This document shows, in pieces, positions 1-7,790 of a DNA stretch of 64,000 nt. Under the pieces are notes generated by a model. That model made no database searches. It was not told where the DNA came from and saw only the letters and a list, made by a program, of their open reading frames with translations. The position numbers and the translations under genes were made by a program. Position 1 is the stretch's first letter. Every line of letters begins with the position of its first letter. Origin of the DNA: Rothia aerolata (GTDB lineage Bacteria; Actinomycetota; Actinomycetes; Actinomycetales; Micrococcaceae); assembly GCF_014635585.1 (NCBI RefSeq), contig NZ_BMDC01000003.1, forward strand, positions 1-64,000. Reading direction: 5' to 3'.

Positions 1-80
1 CATCCCGAACCCGGTAGCTAAGACCTGTTGAGCTGATGGTACTGCACTGGGGACGGTGTGGGAGAGTAGGTTGCCGCCGG
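1..80 (+). rRNA. rrf: 5S ribosomal RNA, 3' part
   Basis: The first 80 bases match the 3' two thirds of a bacterial 5S rRNA. Recognisable parts are CCCGAACCCGG near position 4, the GATGGTACTGCACT block near 35-48 and the closing GGGAGAGTAGG at about 60-70. The 5' end lies outside the window, so this is the distal end of an rRNA operon. Two hairpin terminators follow directly. The exact 3' end (about 79-80) is inferred from where helix I should close. Confidence 0.93.
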
Positions 81-100
81 TTTTTTGTTTGGGATGTTGG

Positions 101-136
101 AAGGGGTCTGGGGTGTGGTGCTCCGGACCCTTTTCT
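101..136 (+). terminator. rRNA operon terminator
   Basis: A GC-rich hairpin has the arms AAGGGGTCTGG and CCGGACCCTTTT around an 11-base loop, with two G-U wobbles, and runs into TTTTCTATTT. It begins about 20 bases after the 5S rRNA and fits intrinsic termination of the rRNA operon. Confidence 0.75.
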
Positions 137-153
137 ATTTAAACTTATCAAAA

Positions 154-187
154 GAAGACTGGGGCAAGTTGCCCCGGTCTTCCTTTT
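154..187. terminator. bidirectional terminator between rRNA operon and endonuclease gene
   Basis: The arms GAAGACTGGGGC and GCCCCGGTCTTC (one wobble) enclose AAGTT. CTTTTC follows on the plus strand, and the minus strand reads into TTTTGATAAG. The hairpin lies between the rRNA operon and the oppositely transcribed endonuclease gene, which ends at 210, so it can stop transcription from both sides. Confidence 0.7.
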
Positions 188-209
188 CTACCCATGCGTA
201 GAGACAATT

Positions 210-890
210 TTAATTTCCATAATATTCTTTGAAGTAGTTGTCTATAAATTTACGGAAACCTTCTTCTGTTAGTTTATTACCTTTTAAATCGAGGGGGAAG
301 TTATCCCATTTAGTTTTTCCTGTACGAGATACGGTTCTATACCATTTTTGTATATCAGTCCCGTTCCTTATCGCAGAACTTGATGAGTTTTCAGAATTAT
401 CACGATTTTTGACTTGTAGGGATTCCCATTTAAATTTGGCTGAAGGGCGAATAAAATCTATGCTGCGAACAACTTCTCCAGCACACCAAATCCAATCGTT
501 ATCTTTTAAAACACTAAAGATATATCTTTCTAGCAGGTCACCTACTATATTTTCAGCTACCATAGCAACTCGATGTCCTTCGATTTGGGTCTTAACTTCA
601 TTCTTCGGAACTCCGTAACCACTAATCATAACTTCGGACAAGGCGGGATCTGGTTTAGTTTTTGGTTGAGGTAAATCTCTGTTCTTTCTGCCGTTAACAA
701 ATTTTTCTGCAAGCCATCTTAAATTTTGTTCGCTCTCGAATGAAGGATTAGGGTTATTTTTTGACTTCCTCTGTTTTACTGCAAATTCAGGATTGTCAAG
801 CGAGAAAGATATAATTTTCACGAATGGTTCGCTTAGATTAGGGTCGATTTCATCCATGATTTTTCTAGCTTGTTGTTCGATGGATTCCAA
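210..890 (-). CDS. Type II restriction endonuclease, SinI-like (predicted GGWCC specificity)
   Basis: This 226-residue protein resembles the SinI endonuclease family, whose members cut G^GWCC. The best marker is the C-terminal block with KNRDNSENSSSSAIRNGT at about residues 161-178. A possible PD-(D/E)xK-like centre is D145 followed by Q159-V-K161; this is inferred. The start is TTG at 890, because AAGGAG stands six bases upstream and no ATG nearby has such a site. The gene is divergent from the methyltransferase at 984, the usual layout of a restriction-modification pair. Base composition is very AT-rich compared with the rest of the window, which points to recent transfer. Length and the conserved block suggest an intact enzyme. 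The family call is fairly good; the recognition sequence is a prediction. Confidence 0.78.
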   Translation of the reverse strand: MESIEQQARKIMDEIDPNLSEPFVKIISFSLDNPEFAVKQRKSKNNPNPSFESEQNLRWLAEKFVNGRKNRDLPQPKTKPDPALSEVMISGYGVPKNEVKTQIEGHRVAMVAENIVGDLLERYIFSVLKDNDWIWCAGEVVRSIDFIRPSAKFKWESLQVKNRDNSENSSSSAIRNGTDIQKWYRTVSRTGKTKWDNFPLDLKGNKLTEEGFRKFIDNYFKEYYGN

Positions 891-921
891 GATAGCTCCT
901 TTTTGTCTGGTCTACCTTTTA

Positions 922-951
922 ATAATTGCACTCCCTTAACTTATTGGTCAA
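922..951 (-). promoter_or_regulatory. candidate promoter of the endonuclease gene
   Basis: On the minus strand TTGACC (946-951) and AATTAT (922-927) are separated by 18 bases, about 30 bases before the TTG start. The whole divergent spacer is only about 93 bases, so promoters for both genes must lie close together. The N-terminal helix-turn-helix of the methyltransferase could bind here; that is inference. Confidence 0.35.
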
Positions 952-983
952 ATTCTTGTAGTGCTTTGCTCTCGGGGTGTAAA

Positions 984-2393
984 ATGGTCTATGAAACAAA
1001 AAATTTATTTAGAATTGAAGACCATATGAATCAGTACCTGTCAGGGAAAGAAGTAGCGGAAAAACTTGGAGTATCATCTGCTGTTATTACTAGGCTTAGT
1101 AATAGGGGTGAATTGCAATATGAGGTAGTGGGTAAGCGAAAAATTTACCCAGCTAAGAGTGTGAAGCAATATCTTGTTGATAACAATCTCTGTGAAGCAC
1201 CCAGTGATCATAAGCGCCGATTAAATAATAAGCCCAAAATTTCTGCCTTATCTTTCTTTTCTGGTGCAGGCGGATTGGATCTTGGTTTGGAAAATGTGGG
1301 AGTAACTAATTTACTCCATTGTGAAAATAATCGAGAAGCTCGAATGACAATTCAGTCAAATCGTCCAGAAGCTGCACTAATAGGTGATATTTCAAATACT
1401 ACTGCAGGACAGATTCTTGAATTTGCAGGTCTGGATACTGATGATGAGGTTGATATTATGCATGGTGGGCCGCCCTGCCAAGCGTTTAGTACTGCCGGAT
1501 CTCGCCGGGCTTTCAATGACCCAAGAGGAAATGTCTTTCTCCGCTACTTAGAATTGGCAGCTGAAATCCGACCTAAATATTTAGTAATTGAGAATGTACG
1601 TGGTCTCCTATCAACTCCGTACCCTCTTCGGAGGGGTGAAAACGCCGTTTCTGGTGGAGCTTTAACTCTGATTCTTAGAAATCTAGAAAATATGGGGTAT
1701 GGTGTTTCATTTAACTTATACAATTCTGCAAATTTTGGTGCTGCACAGACCCGAGAACGTGTGATTTTAATTGCTAAACGCGATGGCTCAGTAATGCCTT
1801 GGTTAAAACCTACCAACAGTAATGATGAGTCATGGGGACTCCCCCGGTGGAAAACTTTTGGCGATGTTTGCAATGATCTTGATGTAATTGAACATCATTT
1901 TTCACAGTTTCCAGAAAAAAGATTGAAATATTTTAGAAAGTTAAAAGAAGGGGAATACTGGACATCCCTTTCAACGGAAGATCAAAAAGAAGCTTTGGGT
2001 AAAGCATATTTTTTGGGGGGAGGTAAAACGGGATTTTATCGACGTATTACTCGCAGTAAGCCTTCCCCTACATTGGTTACTAGTCCTACGATGCCTGCGA
2101 CTGATTTATGTCATCCTATTGAACTGCGCCCATTAAGTATTGAGGAGTATAAGGCACTTCAAGGATTTCCGAGTGATTGGAATGTAGCTGGATCAATAAA
2201 TGATCAATATAGACAGCTTGGGAATGCTGTTCCTGTTCCATTGGGCGAAGCCATTGGAAAGGCTATAATTGCTGATATGTCCGGAAATAAGTCAGATGAA
2301 TATATCAATTTTCCCTACTCCAGATATAAAAATACTAGTCATTTATCATGGGGATATAATAATTTGCGGATGTGCGAAGAAAAACTTTTTTGA
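984..2393 (+). CDS. DNA (cytosine-5)-methyltransferase with N-terminal DNA-binding domain
   Basis: This is the protective methyltransferase of the restriction-modification pair. Residues about 17-63 form an excisionase/MerR-like helix-turn-helix (LSGKEVAEKLGVSS). The catalytic part has the C5-methyltransferase motifs in order: motif I SFFSGAGG (about 90-97, AdoMet binding), motif IV GGPPCQAFS with nucleophile C165, motif VI ENVRGL (about 203), motif VIII QTRERVILIA and motif X LGNAVPVPLGEAIG. A variable region before motif X should set the target, predicted GGWCC to match its partner. ATG 984 has a GGGGTG upstream. ATG 1026, preceded by GAAG, also fits and starts just before the helix-turn-helix. 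The open frame continues upstream into the endonuclease gene without a good start. The gene is AT-rich like its partner. Confidence 0.87.
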   Translation: MVYETKNLFRIEDHMNQYLSGKEVAEKLGVSSAVITRLSNRGELQYEVVGKRKIYPAKSVKQYLVDNNLCEAPSDHKRRLNNKPKISALSFFSGAGGLDLGLENVGVTNLLHCENNREARMTIQSNRPEAALIGDISNTTAGQILEFAGLDTDDEVDIMHGGPPCQAFSTAGSRRAFNDPRGNVFLRYLELAAEIRPKYLVIENVRGLLSTPYPLRRGENAVSGGALTLILRNLENMGYGVSFNLYNSANFGAAQTRERVILIAKRDGSVMPWLKPTNSNDESWGLPRWKTFGDVCNDLDVIEHHFSQFPEKRLKYFRKLKEGEYWTSLSTEDQKEALGKAYFLGGGKTGFYRRITRSKPSPTLVTSPTMPATDLCHPIELRPLSIEEYKALQGFPSDWNVAGSINDQYRQLGNAVPVPLGEAIGKAIIADMSGNKSDEYINFPYSRYKNTSHLSWGYNNLRMCEEKLF

Positions 2394-2429
2394 CTCTTTG
2401 TTCTTTTTTGAGAATATAGCTATATATTT

Positions 2430-2832
2430 CATGAAAAATTTTTTAAATTTTGAAGATAGTGACAAGGAAATAAATATTATTTATTCCCGCATTGGTAAGC
2501 ATACTGACCTAGCCTGCTCTATTATGGCTCAGCAGGGCGATTCACTTGTTGATTAAGTTCTGGCCATCGAGGACTACTTCAAAAAGTATCTAGAAACATT
2601 TACTAATGAAGACCTTGATGAGGCATTTGGCCGCAAGTGGGAATTTCCGTTTACCCGTAGTTCGCGGCTGGTCTTTATTATGGCCAATATTGCTTGGCGT
2701 CTGGCTCAAGCCAGTACGGGATTTGCTCGAAGAAATAGTTCATGCCACTTTGGGGTGGAGGGTCTTGACTTAACCCACGAAGTAAAGTGGTCTCAGAACA
2801 CCGAATTGCAAAGGAGCACTGTTCGTGGCTGA
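2430..2832 (+). pseudogene. remnant of a host gene cut at the island edge
   Basis: One reading frame stays open across this stretch except for a single TAA at 2554-2556. Before the stop it reads RIGKHTDLACSIMAQQGDSL. After it, it continues through AIEDYFKKYLETFTNEDL and RSSRLVFIMANIAWRLAQ to a stop at 2830-2832, overlapping the next gene. Composition changes near 2480 from the AT-rich island to host-like bases. The simplest reading is the 3' part of an older host gene whose 5' end was lost when the restriction-modification island arrived. The family is not recognised. The downstream part could instead be chance coding. Confidence 0.4.
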
Positions 2833-3931
2833 AGAAAAGCAAGAAAACACCGCGCAGCCCCAGGAAGAGCTTGTTCTCGCCGAGATCCGAGGCAGGCTGG
2901 GCGTTATCACTCTCAACAGGCCCAAGGCCATTAATTCTGTCAACCTAGAGATGCTCCAGCTCATTGACCGCGCGCTGACCCGCTTCGAGGCAGATAGTAG
3001 CGTGGCCGGCGTCCTAATTCAGGGAGCGGGGGAGCGCGGTCTGTGCGCCGGCGGTGACATCGTGAGCCTTTACCGGGCTATTGAAGCTGAAGACGAAAAA
3101 GCGGGTATCGACTTCTTCCGCGCCGAGTACAGCACCAACTACCGTATTGCTACCTACCCCAAGCCCTTCATCTCGATTATGGACGGCGTGACCCTGGGCG
3201 GCGGCGTGGGCGTGAGTGCCCACGGCTCCCACCGTATTGTGACCGAGAAATCGCAGGTGGGCATGCCTGAGACCATTATCGGTTTTAGCCCTGATATTGG
3301 CGGCCTCAAGCTGCTGTCGCAGGCACCCCGCCAGCTGGGTACCGCCCTGGCGATGACCGGCATCTACATGAACGCCGGAGACGCCCTGCACAACGGTTTT
3401 GCTGACCACTATGTGCCCTCTGAACGGCTGCCTGAGCTCATTACCCATCTGGAAACCGCCACCGGCCCCGACTCAATCGAGCAGGTAATCACCCAGTACG
3501 CGGAGGAGCCGCCCGCCTCGCCCCTGGCAGAGAATGCCCACTGGATTGAAGAGGCTTTCAGTGGTGATGACGCCGTGGCGATTCGCAACCGCGTGGCAGA
3601 GTTCGCCAAGACCGAGGAGTTTGCCGCAGAGGTTCTACAGGCGCTGGAACACAATAGCCCTACCGGCATCAAGATGGCGCTCTACGGAGTTCGCCGTGCC
3701 GAGCAGACCACCTTGGCAGAGGTGCTCAATGCTGATTTTGCTATGGCAATCAACGCTATGCGCGGCCACGAGATGCGCGAGGGAATCCGCGCCCAGGTAA
3801 TCGACAAAGATAAAACCCCGCGGTGGCAGCCTTCCCGCCTGGAGGAGGTTGAGGACGACGCCGCGGCTGCCTTCTTCGCGCTGCCGGAGGGAATCGAGCC
3901 CCTGGGTCTGGTTGAGGGAAAGAAGGCATAG
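2825..3931 (+). CDS. 3-hydroxyisobutyryl-CoA hydrolase-like protein (crotonase superfamily)
   Basis: This 368-residue protein has a crotonase fold and probably hydrolyses 3-hydroxyisobutyryl-CoA in valine breakdown; a closely related enoyl-CoA hydratase activity is the alternative. The oxyanion-hole segment CAGGD is at residues 74-78, the second loop LGGGVG near 124-129, and the segment MPETIIGFSPDIGG contains E149 and D157, matching the catalytic pair of human HIBCH. Length matches hydrolases (about 350) rather than short hydratases (about 260). The GTG start at 2825 has AAAGGAG upstream. It lies just beyond the AT-rich island and is not obviously in an operon. It carries one GGACGACGCC motif at 3853. 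Confidence 0.82.
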   Translation: MAEEKQENTAQPQEELVLAEIRGRLGVITLNRPKAINSVNLEMLQLIDRALTRFEADSSVAGVLIQGAGERGLCAGGDIVSLYRAIEAEDEKAGIDFFRAEYSTNYRIATYPKPFISIMDGVTLGGGVGVSAHGSHRIVTEKSQVGMPETIIGFSPDIGGLKLLSQAPRQLGTALAMTGIYMNAGDALHNGFADHYVPSERLPELITHLETATGPDSIEQVITQYAEEPPASPLAENAHWIEEAFSGDDAVAIRNRVAEFAKTEEFAAEVLQALEHNSPTGIKMALYGVRRAEQTTLAEVLNADFAMAINAMRGHEMREGIRAQVIDKDKTPRWQPSRLEEVEDDAAAAFFALPEGIEPLGLVEGKKA

Positions 3932-4003
3932 ACAGGCCGCCCTTGCCCCAGCTCACTTTGCTTAACTGCACAAAAACTTTAGTGTCGCGGTAAAGTAAAT
4001 TGT

Positions 4004-4279
4004 ATGAGCGAGAAAAAACCGGATGATCTGATCAGAGCTAAAGAGTTTCTCGGGCAGGTTTCGAAGGATCTAGAACTCAACCCGGAGATTATCGACGAGG
4101 TGATGCCCTACCTGCTGGGCATGACCAAGCATATTGCCCACGATGTTGTGCGCCCGGCAGCGCCCCTGGCGGCTTTCCTGGTGGGTCTCTCGGCCCAAAA
4201 TGCTGATGTCGAGGTAATCAAGCAGCGGATTGCTGAGGTTGAAGAGGCAGTGAAGGGTTATCGGGATGGGCAGGCTTAA
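4004..4279 (+). CDS. DUF6457 protein linked to molybdenum cofactor enzymes
   Basis: This 91-residue cytoplasmic protein has the DUF6457 signature: an N-terminal helical segment followed by HDVVRPAAPLAAFLVGLSA at about 46-64. In actinobacteria this domain is found next to, or fused with, molybdopterin-guanine-dinucleotide proteins. That agrees with its position 14 bases into fdhD (overlap 4266-4279) and upstream of a molybdenum oxidoreductase. Its biochemical role is unknown. ATG 4004 follows a short spacer after the hydrolase gene. Confidence 0.72.
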   Translation: MSEKKPDDLIRAKEFLGQVSKDLELNPEIIDEVMPYLLGMTKHIAHDVVRPAAPLAAFLVGLSAQNADVEVIKQRIAEVEEAVKGYRDGQA

Positions 4280-5099
4280 CCGTTCGGCACCCATGCGCAA
4301 GGTGATCCGTCTTGAAGACGGTAGCTTCACCGTCAATAAGCGTAGCGACAACGTTACGGCTGAAGAGCCCCTGCAGATTCGCATGGGTGGTCAAACCATC
4401 ACCACCACCATGCGCACTCCCGGCCATGACCTGGAGCTAACGCACGGTTTCCTGCACTCGGAAGGGTTGATTAAGAGCGCAGAAGACGTGGTCAATGCCC
4501 GCTACTGTGCCGGTGCGGTGGGCCCTAATGGGGAGAACACCTACAACACCCTCGATGTGCAGCAGTCGCTCTTTGTTAAGGCTCCCACCCTTGATAACCT
4601 GCGCCTGACCACCACCAACTCTGCCTGCGGAGTCTGCGGTTCAACCTCCATTGAGACCATTATGGATAAGCGCTACCGTGAGATTACCCCGGTTAAGCTC
4701 AAGCCAGAGCTGATTCTTCAGCTGCCCCAGAAGCTGCGGGAGAACCAGAAGATGTTTAAGAAAACCGGCGGTATTCACGCCGCCGCGGCTTTCGAATCTG
4801 ACGGCACCCATCTTGTGACCCGCGAGGATATTGGCCGCCACAATGCGGCTGATAAGGTGATCGGTCACCTCATGCTCGAAGACACGCTGGACAAGCCGGG
4901 AAGAATCTTGGTGATGAGTTCGAGAGCCTCTTTTGAACTCGTACAAAAAGCCATTATGGCTGGCTTCTCCGCGCTGATCGCGGTCTCCGCGGCGTCGTCC
5001 TTAGCTATTGAACTCGCAGAAGAAGCGGGGCTGACGCTGGTAGCCTTCGCCCGCGACGACCGGTTCAATATTTACAGCGGCGAACTCGACCTCGATTAG
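4266..5099 (+). CDS. fdhD: FdhD, sulfur carrier for formate dehydrogenase
   Basis: FdhD moves sulfur from a cysteine desulfurase to the molybdenum cofactor, which formate dehydrogenase needs for activity. The 277-residue product has the essential CxxC pair in NSACGVCGS (C121, C124), the EEPLQIR segment near 33-39 and the GGIHAAAAF and TREDIGRHNAADKVIG blocks typical of the family. It overlaps the DUF6457 gene and is followed after about 50 bases by the oxidoreductase it should serve. ATG 4293 is an alternative start that would remove nine residues. Confidence 0.93.
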   Translation: MGRLNRSAPMRKVIRLEDGSFTVNKRSDNVTAEEPLQIRMGGQTITTTMRTPGHDLELTHGFLHSEGLIKSAEDVVNARYCAGAVGPNGENTYNTLDVQQSLFVKAPTLDNLRLTTTNSACGVCGSTSIETIMDKRYREITPVKLKPELILQLPQKLRENQKMFKKTGGIHAAAAFESDGTHLVTREDIGRHNAADKVIGHLMLEDTLDKPGRILVMSSRASFELVQKAIMAGFSALIAVSAASSLAIELAEEAGLTLVAFARDDRFNIYSGELDLD

Positions 5100-5151
5100 T
5101 AAGCAACGATACAATTTGAAATACGCACTCCACAGTAAGTTAGGTTGAAAA

Positions 5152-7452
5152 ATGAACGCCCCCCAAACCGACGCTCCTACCGTGAGCCGTATTAGCGCAG
5201 AAGCTAATGTGTACGATTACCCCAAGATTGGCAAGAAGTCCAAGGCAGCAGCGGGTAAGCACGGTGTCTACCACGCCATGAAGATGGCAGCCCCCAACAA
5301 GGCTGTTCCCACCCTGCTGAAGATGAACCAGCACGGCGGCATCGACTGCCCCTCCTGTGCCTGGCCCGAACCCAGCCAGAATGACCTCAACATTGTAGAG
5401 TTCTGCGAGAATGGCGCAAAGGCTGTTGCTGAGGAGACCGCTCCCGAAACCGCAACCCCCGAATTCTGGGCGAAGTACTCCGTAACCGAGCTCAAAGACA
5501 AGACCGACTTCTGGCTCGGCCACCAGGGTCGTATTACCGAGCCCCTGCTCTACGACCGCTCCTCGGGTGATGACCACTACCGCCCGATTTCCTGGGAAAA
5601 GGCTTTCTCCCTGATTAAGGATCAGCTGAAGAGCTTGGACGACCCCAACCAGGCGGTCTTCTACACCTCCGGCCGCGCCTCCAACGAGGCAGCCTACGCC
5701 TTCCAGCTGCTGGCCCGCCGCCTGGGCACCAACAACCTGCCCGACTGCGGTAACCTCTGCCACGAGTCCACCGGTGTGGCCCTGTCTGAGACCCTGGGCC
5801 TGGGTAAGGGCTCAGCCACCATGAAGGATCTGGAAACCACCGACCTCTTCATCTCCGTGGGCCAGAATCCCGGCACCAACCATCCGCGCTCGCTGACCAC
5901 CTTCCACAAGATGAAGGAAAACGGCGGCAAGATGATTGCTATCAACCCCATGCCCGAGGTGGGCCTCATGGCCTTTGAGGAGCCCCAGTCGGTCAAGGGT
6001 GGCCTGGGTATCTCTGAGAAGCTGGCAGACGAGTACGTGCAGGTGCGCCTGGACGGCGACCGCGCGCTCTTCCAGCAGCTCAACCGCGAGCTGATTCGCC
6101 GCGATGCTATTGACCACGTTTTCATTGAGAAGTTCACCTCCGGCTTTGACGAGGTCAAGGAACACCTCATGAGCCTGGACGAGCGCGAGCTGGAGCGCGG
6201 CTCCGGTATCTCCGCAGCCCAGGTCTCCCGCATGGCAGATATGGTGGAGAAGGCTGGCTCCGTGGTGGTTGCCTGGACCCTGGGCGTCACCCAGCACAAG
6301 GACGCCGTCTTTACCATTCGCGAGATGGTCAACTTCCTGCTGCTCACCGGCAATATCGGCAAGCCCGGTGCCGGTACCGCCCCCTTCCGCGGCCACTCCA
6401 ACGTGCAGGGTAACCGCACCGTGGGTATCTGGGAGAAGATGCCCGAGGCCTTCCTGAAGAACCTGGAAGACTACTTCGGCTTCCCCGTACCCCGCGAGCA
6501 CGGTCTGGACTCCGTTGACTCTCTCAAGCAGATTCGCGACGGTGGCAACAAGTTCTTCATGTCCCTCGGTGGAAACCTGGTGCGCGTGGCCTCAGATACC
6601 ACCGCCTGCCAGGAGGGCATGATGGCCCAGGAGATGACCGTTCACCTCTCCACCAAGCCCAACGGTTCCCACGCCTACCCCGGTGAGAAGTCCCTGATTC
6701 TGCCCGTTCTCTCCCGTACCGATGTGGACATGAAGAAGTCCGGCCCCCAGAAGATTACCGTGGAGAACTCTGCCGGTGTTGTCTCCGCTTCGATCGGCAA
6801 GCGCAAGGCTAACCTGGGCTACAACCTGCGCTCCGAGGTAGATATCATCTGCTCCATCGGCCGCGAGACCTTTGGCGATGACTTCTGGCAGGATCTGATT
6901 GACGACTACGGCAATATCCGTAACGCCATTGAGGGCACCATTCCCGGCTTCGAGCGCTACAACGAGCGCATCGAGAAGCCCGGTGGCTTCTACCTGCCCA
7001 ACGGCCCCCGCGAGCGCGTCTTCAAGACCTCCACCGACCGTGCCCAGTTCTCGGTCAACTACACTAACGTGAAGGAACTGCCCGAGGGCTACTTCCTGCT
7101 CTCGACTGTGCGCTCGCACGACCAGTTCAACTCCACCATCTACGGTCTGGATGACCGCTACCGCGGTGTGTACAGCGGCCGCCGCGTCGTCTTTGTGAAC
7201 CCCGAGGACCTCGCTGCTCGCGGTCTGCAGGACGGCGACCTGGTGGATATCGTTTCTGTGTGGGAGGACGGCGAGCGCCGCGCCCCCAGCTTCCGCTGCG
7301 TAGCCTACGACCACGCGAAGGACTGTGTCTCGGTCTACATGCCCGAGGGTAACGTGCTGGTTCCCCTGGATTCGGCCTCTGAGCGTTCCAACACCCCCGT
7401 CTACAAGTCGGTGCTGGTGCGTTTTGAGCCGGTGGGTAAGCGCTACATGTAG
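5152..7452 (+). CDS. molybdopterin oxidoreductase, FdhF/YdeP family (formate dehydrogenase-like)
   Basis: This 766-residue protein resembles the alpha subunit of FdhF/YdeP-type oxidoreductases, which carry bis-MGD molybdenum and one iron-sulfur cluster. IDCPSCAWP supplies C66 and C69. GNLCHESTG places C203 where formate dehydrogenases have the selenocysteine or cysteine that binds molybdenum. GHSNVQGNRT and the C-terminal molydop-binding domain with RSHDQFNSTIYG are also present. No N-terminal twin-arginine signal is visible, so it is probably cytoplasmic. The fdhD neighbour supports formate as substrate, but some YdeP-family members act otherwise. The ferredoxin/NuoF cluster facing it could accept its electrons; this is inference. 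Confidence 0.85.
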   Translation: MNAPQTDAPTVSRISAEANVYDYPKIGKKSKAAAGKHGVYHAMKMAAPNKAVPTLLKMNQHGGIDCPSCAWPEPSQNDLNIVEFCENGAKAVAEETAPETATPEFWAKYSVTELKDKTDFWLGHQGRITEPLLYDRSSGDDHYRPISWEKAFSLIKDQLKSLDDPNQAVFYTSGRASNEAAYAFQLLARRLGTNNLPDCGNLCHESTGVALSETLGLGKGSATMKDLETTDLFISVGQNPGTNHPRSLTTFHKMKENGGKMIAINPMPEVGLMAFEEPQSVKGGLGISEKLADEYVQVRLDGDRALFQQLNRELIRRDAIDHVFIEKFTSGFDEVKEHLMSLDERELERGSGISAAQVSRMADMVEKAGSVVVAWTLGVTQHKDAVFTIREMVNFLLLTGNIGKPGAGTAPFRGHSNVQGNRTVGIWEKMPEAFLKNLEDYFGFPVPREHGLDSVDSLKQIRDGGNKFFMSLGGNLVRVASDTTACQEGMMAQEMTVHLSTKPNGSHAYPGEKSLILPVLSRTDVDMKKSGPQKITVENSAGVVSASIGKRKANLGYNLRSEVDIICSIGRETFGDDFWQDLIDDYGNIRNAIEGTIPGFERYNERIEKPGGFYLPNGPRERVFKTSTDRAQFSVNYTNVKELPEGYFLLSTVRSHDQFNSTIYGLDDRYRGVYSGRRVVFVNPEDLAARGLQDGDLVDIVSVWEDGERRAPSFRCVAYDHAKDCVSVYMPEGNVLVPLDSASERSNTPVYKSVLVRFEPVGKRYM

Positions 7453-7496
7453 CCTTGAGCTTACATTAGGGACGCCGCCCCTTACCTTTCTAGTGG

Positions 7497-7554
7497 GTAC
7501 ACATTGAGAGCGCCAGTACATTTGTGTAAATGTACTGGCGCTCTCAATGTGTAC
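7497..7554. repeat. GTAC-box palindrome, copy 3 (core only)
   Basis: A near-perfect palindrome has 27-base arms around a GTGT loop. It contains GTAC at 7497, 7516, 7532 and 7551, so spacings are 19, 16 and 19 bases. The inner segment GAGAGCGCCA is shared with the copy at 30571. It fills the gap between the convergent oxidoreductase and ferredoxin genes. It could also serve as a transcription stop, but no T-run follows on the minus strand. Confidence 0.9.
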
Positions 7555-7561
7555 TAAAAAC

Positions 7562-7780
7562 CTAAATCAGCTTCAGCGCACGCAGAGGGCAGTCCGAGGC
7601 AGCCTGGCGGGCAGCTTTTTCTAGCTCGGCTGGAATTCTTACGTTGGTGCCTTCGGGGGAGTAGGGGTAGCCCCACTCGTCGGCGCTGAGCTTTTCTTCG
7701 AGAAGCTCGGTGCAGAGTCCCCGTCCGGCGCATTTGCCCCAGTTGATGTGGAGGGTTTTTTCTTGGAGTGCGGTTTTCAC
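7562..7780 (-). CDS. small single-cluster ferredoxin
   Basis: This 72-residue ferredoxin has three cysteines in the spacing of a [3Fe-4S] type: C17 and C23 in KCAGRGLC and C64 in SDCPLRAL. The C-terminal CP is typical of mycobacterial-type ferredoxins. It is the last gene of a minus-strand cluster and starts ten bases after the NuoF-like gene. It probably shuttles electrons between that protein and a partner such as the molybdenum enzyme or the membrane reductase. Confidence 0.82.
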   Translation of the reverse strand: MKTALQEKTLHINWGKCAGRGLCTELLEEKLSADEWGYPYSPEGTNVRIPAELEKAARQAASDCPLRALKLI

Positions 7781-7790
7781 GGTTTTTCCT

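Noticed and set aside
870-983. Longer methyltransferase starting with TTG at 870
   Set aside because: It would overlap the start of the divergent endonuclease, has no ribosome site, and the extra 38 residues do not look conserved.
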